64,000 nt of DNA from Merdibacter sp965119685 (GCA_965119685.1 OZ221971.1:1674001-1738000); one strand, 5' to 3'; shown: positions 8,801 to 17,883, counted from the stretch's first letter. Notes: generated from the letters alone by a model not told the origin. A program made the numbers and translations.

Positions 8801-10663
8801 ATGCATGTCTACGATATACGAAGTCCCAAGGATATCCGCTCTTTGACAAGTCAGGAGCTGAGTGCGCTGGCTGAGGAGATCCGTGCGTTTCTCATCGATT
8901 CGATCGCACACACCGGCGGTCATCTCTCCAGCAATTTAGGTGTTGTGGAGCTGACCATCGCTTTGCATTACGTATTTGATGCGCCAAAGGATCGCATCCT
9001 CTTTGACGTGGGACATCAAAGCTACGTGCATAAGATTCTCACCGGCAGATCCCGGCAGTTTTCCACGCTGCGTCAATACAAAGGCCTCTCCGGGTTTCAA
9101 AAGCGCTATGAGAGCGTGTATGACTGCTGGGAGGCGGGACATTCCTCCACCTCGCTTTCCGCCGCTTTGGGCATGGCGATCGCCCGCGATCTCAACGGCG
9201 AACACTATCAGGTGATTCCCGTGATCGGCGATGGGGCGATGGCCAGCGGTATGTCGATGGAAGCCCTCAATCAGATCGGCGGGGAGCAGCGCAACATGAT
9301 TATCATCTTTAACGATAACTCCATGTCGATCTCACAGAATGTCGGTGCGATGGACGTCGCTTTTACCAAGCTGCGCACCAGCCGTCCCTACACGACGCTG
9401 AAAAGCGATTTACAGCACGGCTTGTCCGGCAGCAAAGTCGGCCGCAGCGTGCTCAAGGGCATGAAAAACGTCAAGAATGCGATCAAGGACAACGTGGTCG
9501 ACACCTCGATTTTCGGCGAGTTCAACCTCGATTACATCGGACCGATCAACGGTCATGATCTGCCGACGCTCATCAAGGTGTTTCGCTCGCTCAGGCATCA
9601 CCGCGGGCCGATCGTCGTGCATGTGCTCACGAAAAAGGGAAAGGGCTATTCCTTTGCCGAAAACGATACTGAGGGTGATTGGCATGGCGTCTCCCAGTTT
9701 GATCCATCCAGCGGACAGCCGCTTGCAAAGCTAGCCAAAGGGCATTGCAGCTGGAGCGAGGTCATCTCTCGTAGCCTGTGTGATCTGGCACGCACAAACC
9801 GCGACATCATCGCCATCACTCCGGCGATGAAAAGCGGCAGCAAGCTGAGCAACTTCGCCAACGAGTTTCCGCAGCGCTTCTTTGACTGCGGCATCGCCGA
9901 GGAGCATGCGGCCACCTTTGCGGCGGGTTTGGCGGCGAGCGGTAAACGGCCGTTTCTCTCTGTCTATTCTTCCTTTTTACAGCGGGCGTATGATTCGATC
10001 AACCACGACATCGCCCGCATGGATCTGCCGGTGGTGATCGGGATCGATCGCTGCGGCTTAGTCGGCGAGGACGGCGCGACGCATCACGGCGTCTTTGACA
10101 TCAGCATGCTGCATGCGATTCCCAACCTCATCCTCTCTCAGCCAAAGGATGCCGCTGAGGCGAGGGCGCTTTTAGAGACGGCGTTCTCTCAATCCCATCC
10201 TTTCTGCATCCGCTATCCCCGCGGCAGCGTTCCTTATGCGGCAAAGGAAGTATGCGAGGCGCCGGTGGGCACATGGACGCGCTGGAGCCTGCAGGAGGAG
10301 GGAAAAGTCTGCGTCATCACCTATGGCAGCGACGTCGATCGCATCATCGCCAAAGCCAAGGCGAACGATCTGCCGATCGAGGTCGTCAACGCCCGCTATT
10401 TTAAGCCGATGGACACACAGATGCTGCATAGGCTGTTAAAGCGGGATACGCCAATCATCGTCTATGAGAGCGATATGCTGGACGGCGGTCTTTCCAGCGC
10501 CATCCTGCAATATGCCAACGACCATCACCTCACGCATCCGATCACGCGCATCGGCATCGGCGATCACTTCGTCGAGCAGGGCAGCATCGCCCAGCTGCGC
10601 AAGGCGGAGCACATCGACATGAACACCTTGTTTGCAAAGATCGAGGAGTTCGTATGCGTTTAG
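8801..10663 (+). CDS. dxs: 1-deoxy-D-xylulose-5-phosphate synthase
   Basis: Thiamine diphosphate enzyme that joins pyruvate and glyceraldehyde 3-phosphate, the first step of the MEP isoprenoid pathway. The N terminus has GHLSSNLGVVELTIALHYVF and FDVGHQSYVHKILTGR. The ThDP-binding motif GDGAMASGMSMEALN lies near residues 143-157, and the transketolase-type PYR domain carries GIAEEHAATFAAGLA. The length of 620 residues is normal. It lies between ispA and tlyA as in B. subtilis. Confidence 0.97.
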   Translation: MHVYDIRSPKDIRSLTSQELSALAEEIRAFLIDSIAHTGGHLSSNLGVVELTIALHYVFDAPKDRILFDVGHQSYVHKILTGRSRQFSTLRQYKGLSGFQKRYESVYDCWEAGHSSTSLSAALGMAIARDLNGEHYQVIPVIGDGAMASGMSMEALNQIGGEQRNMIIIFNDNSMSISQNVGAMDVAFTKLRTSRPYTTLKSDLQHGLSGSKVGRSVLKGMKNVKNAIKDNVVDTSIFGEFNLDYIGPINGHDLPTLIKVFRSLRHHRGPIVVHVLTKKGKGYSFAENDTEGDWHGVSQFDPSSGQPLAKLAKGHCSWSEVISRSLCDLARTNRDIIAITPAMKSGSKLSNFANEFPQRFFDCGIAEEHAATFAAGLAASGKRPFLSVYSSFLQRAYDSINHDIARMDLPVVIGIDRCGLVGEDGATHHGVFDISMLHAIPNLILSQPKDAAEARALLETAFSQSHPFCIRYPRGSVPYAAKEVCEAPVGTWTRWSLQEEGKVCVITYGSDVDRIIAKAKANDLPIEVVNARYFKPMDTQMLHRLLKRDTPIIVYESDMLDGGLSSAILQYANDHHLTHPITRIGIGDHFVEQGSIAQLRKAEHIDMNTLFAKIEEFVCV

Positions 10664-11439
10664 ATCAATGGCTGGCGCGCACACATTTTTCCACCCGCAG
10701 CAAGGCGCAGGACGCCATCAGCGAGGGACGGGTGCGTGTAAACGGCAAAGTCGTCCTCAAAAACAGCTTGGAGATAGGGGAGAGGGACATCGTCGAGATC
10801 GCCGGCAAGGAACATGAGTTTGTCTCGCGTGCCGGCAAGAAGCTCTTTGACGTACTTGATGCGTTTGGCATCGATTTGAATGATCGCTGTGTGCTCGATG
10901 TCGGCGCCAGCACCGGTGGCTTCAGCGACGTCTGTTTAAAGCGCGGGGCGCGATTGGTCTATGCGTTAGACGTCGGGCACGATCAGCTGCATGCCTCCTT
11001 GCGTAATGATCCTCGCTGCATCAACATGGAGGGACACAACATCCGTGATCTGCGCGTAGAGTGGTTTTCCACACCCGTCGACTTTATTTGCATGGACGTT
11101 TCTTTCCTTTCCTGCATCACAGCGCTGCGGCAGTTACACACCCTGTTTGCCGAGGTGGAAACGCTGGTGTTAGTCAAACCGCAGTTTGAAGCCGGTCCTG
11201 CTTACCTCAATAAGCATGGCGTCATCAGGGAGGATAACGTCCTCATCCGCGTTTTGCAAGAGGTTGTCGCTCAAGCACAGTCCATGGGTTACTGCGTGCG
11301 GCATTTGCGTCAAAGCACGCTGACGGGACGTGATGGCAACCGCGAATTTCTGATGCATCTGACGGATGATGCGCGAACGATGACCCACGACATCCGCGCC
11401 ATCGTCAAGGGCGGCGTACGAGACAGTGTACAAAAATGA
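10654..11439 (+). CDS. tlyA: TlyA-family rRNA methyltransferase / S4-domain protein
   Basis: An S4 RNA-binding domain (residues 1-60, MRLDQWLARTHFSTRSKAQ) is fused to an FtsJ-type methyltransferase domain with the SAM site DVGASTGGFSDV near residue 87. Some TlyA proteins 2'-O-methylate cytidines of 16S and 23S rRNA; activity of the Bacillota YqxC branch is less well established. The gene overlaps dxs by 10 bases. In B. subtilis an arginine repressor gene (ahrC) follows; here recN follows directly after a promoter. Confidence 0.9.
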   Translation: MRLDQWLARTHFSTRSKAQDAISEGRVRVNGKVVLKNSLEIGERDIVEIAGKEHEFVSRAGKKLFDVLDAFGIDLNDRCVLDVGASTGGFSDVCLKRGARLVYALDVGHDQLHASLRNDPRCINMEGHNIRDLRVEWFSTPVDFICMDVSFLSCITALRQLHTLFAEVETLVLVKPQFEAGPAYLNKHGVIREDNVLIRVLQEVVAQAQSMGYCVRHLRQSTLTGRDGNREFLMHLTDDARTMTHDIRAIVKGGVRDSVQK

Positions 11440-11448
11440 AATGAATGA

Positions 11449-11457
11449 TGATATAAT
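11449..11457 (+). promoter_or_regulatory. Extended -10 promoter for recN
   Basis: TGATATAAT lies 33 bases before the recN start, in the short gap after tlyA. The same TGnTATAAT form recurs before several genes in this window. Confidence 0.45.
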
Positions 11458-11490
11458 AAACACAGACGACGCAACTACGGAGGTGAGCGC

Positions 11491-13143
11491 ATGCTGACGC
11501 ATATCTATGTAAAAAATTTTGTGCTGATCGATCAGGTGACGCTGGATTTCAGCGAGGGCATGAGCGTGTTTACCGGAGAGACCGGTGCAGGAAAATCATT
11601 GCTGATCGATGCCATCGGCCTTTTATGCGGCAACCGCGCTTCTCCCTCCTACGTCAAGCAGGGCTGTGCAAAAGCGCTGATCGAGGGCGTGTTTGACATC
11701 ACCGGCAACAAACGAGCGGTGGAGCTGCTAGCTGAGCAGGGCTTTGATCTGGAGGGAGAGGATCTGATCGTCTCCCGCGAGATCAGCGCCGAAGGCAAAA
11801 GCGTCATCCGCATCAACCAGCGCAGCGTGACCGCCGCATTTTTGCGGGAGCTGATGGTCAACATCGTCGACATTCACTCCCAGCATGACAATCAATACCT
11901 GTTACAGCCTCGCTATCACCGCGAACTGCTGGATCAGTTTTGCGCGCATACGGAGCTGTTAGCACAGACACAGGAGGCCTACCGCGCTTATGACAGCCTG
12001 CAAAAGGAAATCGATACCGCTTTGCACGAGCAATTCAACAGCGATGATCTCGACGAGCTGACCGCCGTGCTCAACGAAATCGACGACGCCAAGATGAAAG
12101 CGGGAGAGCTCTCTGCCTTAGAGGAGGAAGTCAAAGCGATGAGCCGTTTTGAGACGATACAGCAGCAGGCGAGTACCGCGTTAGAGGCATTAGACGGGGA
12201 GCGTGGCAGCAACCCCTCTCTGTATGCGGCAGTACGCGCTTTGGAAAGCATCAGCGATATTGATCGCTTTGCGCCGATTCACACTCATCTGCTTGATGCC
12301 TACTACCAGATTGAAGAGGACATTTCCGCCCTGCGTATCGCTTTGGAAAACAGCGATTATGATGAGGAAGCACTCAACGCCGCGCAAGAGCGCATCTTCC
12401 TCTACCATCGCCTGTACCGCAAATACGGCGGTTCCCATGAGGCGGTATGCCAAACACGCAGCGAAGCCGAAGCGAAGATCGATCGCATCCTGCATCGCCA
12501 GGACTATTTGGAGCGCAAGGAAAAGGAACTGGCAGAAAAAAAGCAGGCGTATGCCCAGGCGAATGCCCGCCTGCATGAAAGCCGTATGCGCGGGGCGAAG
12601 AAGCTGGAGGAGCAGATCAACCGCCAGTTAGCCGATCTTCTCTTGAAAAACGCCCGTTTTCACATTGCCGTCAAGGAAGGCGCACCCGCCTTTCACGGGA
12701 GCGATCAGATCGAATTTCAGGTCTCCATGAATCGTCAGGACAGCTTTACGCCGTTACACAAGAGCGCTTCCGGCGGTGAGCTCTCCCGCCTGATGCTGGG
12801 ATTAAAATGTATTTTTACCCGCTTGCAGGGGATTCACACGGTGATCTTTGACGAGATCGATACCGGTGTCAGCGGCGCCGTCGCGCTTGCGATCGGCAGG
12901 AAGATGCAGCTGCTCAGCGAGGATATCCAAGTGTTCTGTGTCACTCATTTGGCACAGGTCGCCGCCAGCGCAGATCACCATTTGCTCGTTTCCAAAAGCG
13001 ATAAGGGCGCAGTGACGACGACCTCAATCCGCATGCTGGGGGAAGAGGAACGCATCCAAGAGCTGGCCGCCATCGCCTCCAGCTCACAAAGCGAGGCATC
13101 CTTACAGGCTGCGAAAGAGCTGTATGCCGCTGCCCACAGGTAA
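11491..13143 (+). CDS. recN: DNA repair protein RecN
   Basis: SMC-like ATPase that gathers double-strand break ends for recombination repair. Walker A is GETGAGKSLL near residue 30. A long coiled coil runs from about residue 160 to 370. The ABC signature SASGGELSRLMLG and Walker B VIFDEIDTGVSG are near residues 427 and 452. The length of 550 residues is typical. The ribosome binding site is GGAGGTGAG. Transcription probably ends in the hairpin just before spoIVB. Confidence 0.96.
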   Translation: MLTHIYVKNFVLIDQVTLDFSEGMSVFTGETGAGKSLLIDAIGLLCGNRASPSYVKQGCAKALIEGVFDITGNKRAVELLAEQGFDLEGEDLIVSREISAEGKSVIRINQRSVTAAFLRELMVNIVDIHSQHDNQYLLQPRYHRELLDQFCAHTELLAQTQEAYRAYDSLQKEIDTALHEQFNSDDLDELTAVLNEIDDAKMKAGELSALEEEVKAMSRFETIQQQASTALEALDGERGSNPSLYAAVRALESISDIDRFAPIHTHLLDAYYQIEEDISALRIALENSDYDEEALNAAQERIFLYHRLYRKYGGSHEAVCQTRSEAEAKIDRILHRQDYLERKEKELAEKKQAYAQANARLHESRMRGAKKLEEQINRQLADLLLKNARFHIAVKEGAPAFHGSDQIEFQVSMNRQDSFTPLHKSASGGELSRLMLGLKCIFTRLQGIHTVIFDEIDTGVSGAVALAIGRKMQLLSEDIQVFCVTHLAQVAASADHHLLVSKSDKGAVTTTSIRMLGEEERIQELAAIASSSQSEASLQAAKELYAAAHR

Positions 13144-13176
13144 TATTTTCTGCGAGTGAGAGAGTGCAAATCAACC

Positions 13177-13203
13177 AAAATACCTCTTAGGAGGTGTTTT
13201 TTT
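13177..13203 (+). terminator. Hairpin ending recN and covering the spoIVB ribosome binding site
   Basis: AAAATACCTC pairs with GAGGTGTTTT through ten base pairs including one G-U, with a TTAG loop and further T residues behind. The 3' arm contains the spoIVB Shine-Dalgarno sequence. It therefore looks like a terminator for recN and also a lock on spoIVB translation in read-through RNA. Confidence 0.6.
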
Positions 13204-14178
13204 ATGCGACGGTGCATCTATCTGATCCTTTCCGTCCTGCTGTGTGTTTCCCCAATTGCCGTTCATGCGCAGGATGAGCTGATTTTAGGCGGCAACAGCG
13301 TCGGCATCGAGATCGATTATGCGGGTGTGTATGTGAGCGGTACCTATCAGATCGGTGAGGGGATCGATCCCGCCGATACGTTTTTGCCCGGGGACATCAT
13401 CACATCGCTCGACCATCAGCCGGTGCGCGATCTGAACACATTTTACACGATTTTGCGCGCACATCAAAAGCCGGTCAACACCCTTGATGTCACCATCCAA
13501 AGAAACAAAAGCTCCCTGCAAACACAAATGCAGAGTGTCTACGACAAGGAACGCCACAGCGTCACCTGCGGCTTATATGTCAAAGAGAGCATGAGCGGTG
13601 TCGGTACGATGACCTATTACGATCCCGCCACCAACCGTTACGGCGCACTGGGCCATGCCGTCGACGATGTGAGTGAGGAGGTGGAAGGAGAGCTCTACGA
13701 TGCACAAGTCATCTCCTATACGAAAGCACGGCCTGCACAGGCAGGAGAAAAGCAGGCGAGCATCGCCTACAATGAAGTCATCGCCTCGATCGATGAGAAT
13801 ACCCCGATCGGCATCTATGGGGATTATGACATCCTCCCCAATGATGTCCGAAAGCTGCCATGGGCGGCTAATAGTGAAGTCACGTTAGGAGAGGCCGAGA
13901 TCTACACCGTGTTAGAGGGTGATCGCATCGAGACCTATACCATCATGATCGATGCTCTGCATCCCAACACGCAGGATCATGTCAAAGGCATTGAATTTAC
14001 GGTGAGCGATGACAGACTGATCGATGCCACCGGTGGAATCATTCAGGGGATGAGCGGATCGCCGATCGTGCAGGATGGAAAGATCATCGGCGCCATTACC
14101 CATGTGGTCACCAGCGAACCGACCCATGGGTATGGGGTGTTCATCGAGTATATGCTGGAACATACCCGAACGTCTTAA
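13204..14178 (+). CDS. spoIVB: SpoIVB sporulation serine peptidase
   Basis: Forespore-secreted S55 peptidase that cleaves SpoIVFA and so triggers SigK activation in the mother cell. It has an N-terminal hydrophobic signal segment, a PDZ domain (about residues 35-115) and the peptidase domain. The catalytic histidine is in LGHAVDD and the catalytic serine in GMSGSPI. At 324 residues it is shorter than the 426 of B. subtilis, mostly by a shorter N-terminal region. The ATG at 13204 follows AGGAGGTG. It lies directly before spo0A, as in Bacillus and Clostridium. Confidence 0.93.
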   Translation: MRRCIYLILSVLLCVSPIAVHAQDELILGGNSVGIEIDYAGVYVSGTYQIGEGIDPADTFLPGDIITSLDHQPVRDLNTFYTILRAHQKPVNTLDVTIQRNKSSLQTQMQSVYDKERHSVTCGLYVKESMSGVGTMTYYDPATNRYGALGHAVDDVSEEVEGELYDAQVISYTKARPAQAGEKQASIAYNEVIASIDENTPIGIYGDYDILPNDVRKLPWAANSEVTLGEAEIYTVLEGDRIETYTIMIDALHPNTQDHVKGIEFTVSDDRLIDATGGIIQGMSGSPIVQDGKIIGAITHVVTSEPTHGYGVFIEYMLEHTRTS

Positions 14179-14203
14179 TTCGACGAAAATCGACGATTCG
14201 ACG
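14179..14203 (+). promoter_or_regulatory. Cluster of Spo0A-box-like sites
   Basis: Three sites resemble the inverted 0A box (TTCGACA): TTCGACG at 14179, ATCGACG at 14189 and TTCGACG at 14197, spaced 8 to 10 bases apart just after the spoIVB stop. Each differs from the consensus at one or two positions. Confidence 0.5.
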
Positions 14204-14280
14204 GCATTTTCTGCCGATTCGCTCTGAATTGGTCGATTCTTCTTCTTTTTTTGAACCCCTTGCGGACAAAATCCCCCTTC

Positions 14281-14313
14281 TTCGACAGGATTCGCTGTAC
14301 GCTCCTCTATAAT
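14281..14313 (+). promoter_or_regulatory. spo0A promoter with overlapping Spo0A box
   Basis: A perfect inverted 0A box TTCGACA lies at 14281-14287 in the -35 region of a TATAAT -10 element at 14308-14313. No good -35 box is present. A 0A box in this place is typical of promoters activated by phosphorylated Spo0A. Confidence 0.6.
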
Positions 14314-14336
14314 GAGATTTGAGGAGTTGGAAAGAA

Positions 14337-15170
14337 ATGGAAAAGAAGCTACAAGTTTACATAGTGGACGATAGTCAGGAAATGATTCAAAAGATGAAAA
14401 ACGCATTGAAGAGCAGCCCGCTCTTTGAGGTGATCGGCAGCGCCGCCAACGGTGAACAGTGCCTGCATGAGCTCAACGGACATGCGATTGATGTGCTCGT
14501 ACTCGATCTCATCATGCCGGGTGTGGATGGCATGGAGGTGCTTGCCGGATTGAAGAAGCATGCGATCCGTACTTCACACATCCTGTGTACGACGCCGATC
14601 CTAAACGATTTCATCATCTCGCAGATTCAGCAATACGAGGTAGATTACATACTGATGAAGCCCTTTGAGCTGCAATCGCTGGAGCAGCGGCTGCGCGTCA
14701 TCTGCGGATTTAACGCAACCCATGCGATCAAAGACGCGATGGTACAAGTCAATCTGGACGCGCAAGAGCAGGAGCGCATCCAAAAGCTGGAGCTGGAGAG
14801 CGAAATCACCTCACTCTTGCATGAGGTCGGTATTCCCGCACATATCAAGGGGTACATGTATCTGCGCACGGCGATTTTGGAGACCTATCTCAACGTCGAT
14901 TTTCTCGGTCAGATCACCAAAGTGCTCTATCCGGAAATCGCGCGCAAATACGAGACGACAGCCAGCCGGGTGGAGCGGGCGATCCGCCATGCGATCGAAG
15001 TCGCTTGGAATCGCGGCAATATCGATGCGATCGACGACATCTTCGGCTATACGATATCCGCCTCAAAGGCAAAGCCGACCAATTCGGAGTTTATCGCCAT
15101 GATTGCCGATAAGCTGCGCTTAGAGCATCGCTTGAAAAACAAAAAGGTGTTTGTCCCGCAGTATCGCTGA
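14337..15170 (+). CDS. spo0A: Sporulation master regulator Spo0A
   Basis: Response regulator that commits the cell to sporulation once phosphorylated. The receiver domain (residues 1-120) has the acidic pair D11/D12, the phospho-acceptor D57 in VLDLIMPG and a lysine in LMKPFE. The C-terminal DNA-binding domain (about residues 155-265) has the family pattern GIPAHIKGYMYLR and the recognition region TTASRVERAIRHAIEVAW. The ATG at 14337 follows GAGGAG. Spo0A-type boxes upstream suggest self-regulation. Confidence 0.97.
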   Translation: MEKKLQVYIVDDSQEMIQKMKNALKSSPLFEVIGSAANGEQCLHELNGHAIDVLVLDLIMPGVDGMEVLAGLKKHAIRTSHILCTTPILNDFIISQIQQYEVDYILMKPFELQSLEQRLRVICGFNATHAIKDAMVQVNLDAQEQERIQKLELESEITSLLHEVGIPAHIKGYMYLRTAILETYLNVDFLGQITKVLYPEIARKYETTASRVERAIRHAIEVAWNRGNIDAIDDIFGYTISASKAKPTNSEFIAMIADKLRLEHRLKNKKVFVPQYR

Positions 15171-15314
15171 CCTAGATAGCAGATACAAGTGGAATGATGG
15201 CAGATGCGCATCGAGAGGGCAGAGAAGGGGATGCAGCTTGGCGAGACATGAGCGATCGGCAAGCTTTGTCCAAGGAAAGTGATGTGATCCCTGCTGTCGC
15301 TTTCCCGCTTCCTG

Positions 15315-15323
15315 TGCTATAAT
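15315..15323 (+). promoter_or_regulatory. Extended -10 promoter for dinB
   Basis: TGCTATAAT lies 30 bases before the dinB start. No LexA box of the CGAAC-N4-GTTCG type is visible near it. Confidence 0.5.
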
Positions 15324-15352
15324 GTTTGGGGAATGAGTGGGGGAATTGTGAA

Positions 15353-16525
15353 ATGGCCGGACGTGTCATCTTTCATGTGGATATCAATGCGTATTATGCC
15401 AGTGCGGAACTGTTGAAGAATTCCGCTTTAATCGGGCAGCCGGTAGCGGTGGCGGGGTTGTCCCGCAGGAGTGTCGTATCGACGGCCAGCTATGAAGCGC
15501 GCGCCTATGGCGTGCACAGCGCGATGCCTTTGCATGAGGCGCTGCGCCTATGCCCGCAGCTGATCGTCGTCTCCGGCGACTTTCGCTGGTATGAGGAGCT
15601 GAGTCGGCGTTTCTTTGACTTCCTGCGCCGTTACACGCCCTATGTGGAACCTGCCAGCATCGATGAGGGTTATATGGACGTCACCCAGAGTATTCGCCGC
15701 TATCGCCGCCCGATGGATCTCGCATGGCAGATTCAGCAGGGCTTGCAGGATGAGCTGCGCTTGCCGGTCAGCATCGGCGTTGCCCCTAATAAATTTTTAG
15801 CTAAGATGGCCAGCGATATGCGTAAGCCCTTAGGCATCACCATTTTACGCAAGCAGGAGATAGCGAAGAAGTTGTGGCCGTTAGGAATCGAGGAGATGTT
15901 TGGCATCGGCAAAAAAAGCGTGCCGCTCTTGCGTCAGGCAGGCATCCTGACGATCGGCGATGTGGCGGACCCCAAAAACGAAGCGCTGCTCAAACGCCTG
16001 TTAGGAAAGCACGCTTACACCATGATTCAAAACGCCAGAGGAAACGGCAGTTCCGCCTTGAGCTATACGACCAGCGTACAGTCCATCTCGCAGTCGACAA
16101 CCATGGATGACGATGTGGAGGACTATCAGGAGATGAGCAGTGTGCTGAAGCGATTGGCATCACGCTTGAGCCAGCGGGCAAAGAAGGAACAAGTCAAGGG
16201 GAAGCTGGTGAGCACCAGCATTCGTTACAGCGATTTTCGCAACGTCATCCGCAGTACGACACTGGAGGATTACACCAACGACGAACGGGTGATCTACGAG
16301 CATGCGATGATGCTGTTTGACAACAATTACAACGGCGATCCGGTGCGCCATCTGGGCATTCATCTGGGCTCGCTGAAAGATCATAAAGACATCATCACGC
16401 AATACAGCATGTTTGACGTACAGGCGACCAACACGATCGATGAGGTGCTTGAACAGCTCAACGCTTTGCTGCCGGATGCGCATCTCACGACGGCGGCCCG
16501 CATGAAAAAGTCGAAAGAGCAATGA
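15353..16525 (+). CDS. dinB: DNA polymerase IV
   Basis: Y-family polymerase for translesion synthesis. The catalytic aspartate is in FHVDINAYYAS (D10), and the second acidic pair is in SIDEGYMDV near residue 102. The thumb helix-hairpin-helix region has MFGIGKKSVPLL, and the little-finger domain runs from about residue 240. The 390 residues are normal. The ATG at 15353 is preferred to an upstream TTG. No beta-clamp motif was identified with certainty at the C terminus. Confidence 0.93.
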   Translation: MAGRVIFHVDINAYYASAELLKNSALIGQPVAVAGLSRRSVVSTASYEARAYGVHSAMPLHEALRLCPQLIVVSGDFRWYEELSRRFFDFLRRYTPYVEPASIDEGYMDVTQSIRRYRRPMDLAWQIQQGLQDELRLPVSIGVAPNKFLAKMASDMRKPLGITILRKQEIAKKLWPLGIEEMFGIGKKSVPLLRQAGILTIGDVADPKNEALLKRLLGKHAYTMIQNARGNGSSALSYTTSVQSISQSTTMDDDVEDYQEMSSVLKRLASRLSQRAKKEQVKGKLVSTSIRYSDFRNVIRSTTLEDYTNDERVIYEHAMMLFDNNYNGDPVRHLGIHLGSLKDHKDIITQYSMFDVQATNTIDEVLEQLNALLPDAHLTTAARMKKSKEQ

Positions 16526-16533
16526 TTTTTACG

Positions 16534-16557
16534 AACGATACCGGTGGTATCGTTTTT
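16534..16557 (+). terminator. Intrinsic terminator after dinB
   Basis: ACGATACC and GGTATCGT form a perfect stem with a GGT loop, followed by six T residues. Confidence 0.88.
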
Positions 16558-16590
16558 TCATTTGGCATATAGTGCAGTGAGGTGAGTCAC

Positions 16591-17199
16591 TTGCAGCACA
16601 GAAACAAACGCCGTTCTTCCTTTATTCATAAATACCGTCACGTATACATATTTATCTCCATTCTCGTCGCCAGCGGTTTTCTCATCGGCTGCATCGGTTC
16701 GCGTTTCATCGATGCAAGTGATGCGCAGAGTCTTTCCGCTTTGCTGACGACGCTGCCCGAGAGCATGGAGGCTTACAGCTTTTTCATCAATCAGTTCTTT
16801 TTAGGCATCGTGCTGATCGTCGTCGTTTTTCTTTTCGGCACCAGTCTGGCCGGCATTCCCATCATCAGCTTTATCGTCTTTACCAAAGGCGTGCAGATCG
16901 GCTTTTCCTGTGCGCTCTTTATCTGCACCTATCAGTTTAAAGGGCTTTTGGGGATCTTTCTCACCCTTGTCCCACAGGTGCTCTTTGATCTGCTCGCCCT
17001 GTATCTCATCAGCGCCAGCGCCATCCAATGCTCCATGTATATCTGTTACAGCACGACCAACCGGGAGCGTTTGGATTTAAAAAAGCTGATGAACAGCATG
17101 CTTAACGATATTTTCATCTGTTTTTTGCTGGTACTAGCTGGCTCTTATCTGAAAGCGACGCTGGGAATTGAATTCATAAAGCTGTTTAATCTCATATAA
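16591..17199 (+). CDS. spoIIM: Stage II sporulation protein M
   Basis: Membrane subunit of the SpoIID-SpoIIM-SpoIIP machine that thins septal peptidoglycan and drives engulfment. About five hydrophobic segments are visible (near residues 20-40, 65-90, 95-115, 118-145 and 170-195), as in B. subtilis SpoIIM. The TTG at 16591 fits the GAGGTG sequence upstream better than the GTG at 16582. It lies alone after the dinB terminator, so it needs its own promoter; I see only a weak CATATAGT that recalls the SigE -10 box. Confidence 0.85.
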   Translation: MQHRNKRRSSFIHKYRHVYIFISILVASGFLIGCIGSRFIDASDAQSLSALLTTLPESMEAYSFFINQFFLGIVLIVVVFLFGTSLAGIPIISFIVFTKGVQIGFSCALFICTYQFKGLLGIFLTLVPQVLFDLLALYLISASAIQCSMYICYSTTNRERLDLKKLMNSMLNDIFICFLLVLAGSYLKATLGIEFIKLFNLI

Positions 17200-17217
17200 A
17201 ACGTGTATAATGGAAGC

Positions 17218-17883
17218 ATGGAAAAAAGCAAATACACGTATGATTACATCGCCGGAACCGACATTCATCTCTGGCAGCGATCGGATATGTTTCGCATCAA
17301 CACCGATACGGCGCAGTTGGCGCACTTCATGAAGATTCGCAAGGGGGAACGGGTGCTCGATGTCGGCACCAACAACGGCGCGCTGCTGTTATGCGCATCG
17401 CAAAGCAAGCCTTCCTATTTGTGCGGCGTCGATATTTTGGAGGACGCATGCGCGTTGGCAAGGCGTAACCTGAAGGAACATGGCATTGAAAACGCCGAAA
17501 TCCTCTGCGGTGATTTTTGTACGCTGGGACTGCGGGCGTTTGACGTCGTCGTCTGCAATCCGCCATATTTTCAGATGGGGCATCACGGAGAGATCCCCGC
17601 TACTGCGCGCGCCATCGCCCGTCATGAGTTTTTTCTCCCTTTAGACGCGCTGTTAACCAACATCCGCCTCGCTTTAAAGGAAAACGGCCGCCTGTATCTG
17701 GTGCATCGCAGTGAGCGAATCTGTGATATTGTTACAGAATGCCGGAAAAACCGATTGGAAATCAAGACGATGCAGCTGATCTATGATAAGCGCAAGCCTT
17801 TGGCGGCAGGCGTGCTCATCGAGGCAGTCTTAGGCGGCGCACCGCTTTGTCATATCCCGCACCCCATCGTCTTATCCTCTTGA
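17218..17883 (+). CDS. TrmN6-like tRNA (adenine-N6) methyltransferase
   Basis: SAM-dependent methyltransferase of the TrmN6/YfiC family, which in E. coli makes N6-methyladenosine at position 37 of tRNA-Val. The SAM site is VLDVGTNNGALLL (about residues 43-55), and the base-flipping catalytic motif is VCNPPYF near residue 108. The length of 222 residues is usual. The ATG at 17218 has almost no room for a ribosome binding site after a TATAAT that ends at 17211, so the mRNA could be leaderless. The tRNA target is inferred from the family. Confidence 0.8.
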   Translation: MEKSKYTYDYIAGTDIHLWQRSDMFRINTDTAQLAHFMKIRKGERVLDVGTNNGALLLCASQSKPSYLCGVDILEDACALARRNLKEHGIENAEILCGDFCTLGLRAFDVVVCNPPYFQMGHHGEIPATARAIARHEFFLPLDALLTNIRLALKENGRLYLVHRSERICDIVTECRKNRLEIKTMQLIYDKRKPLAAGVLIEAVLGGAPLCHIPHPIVLSS

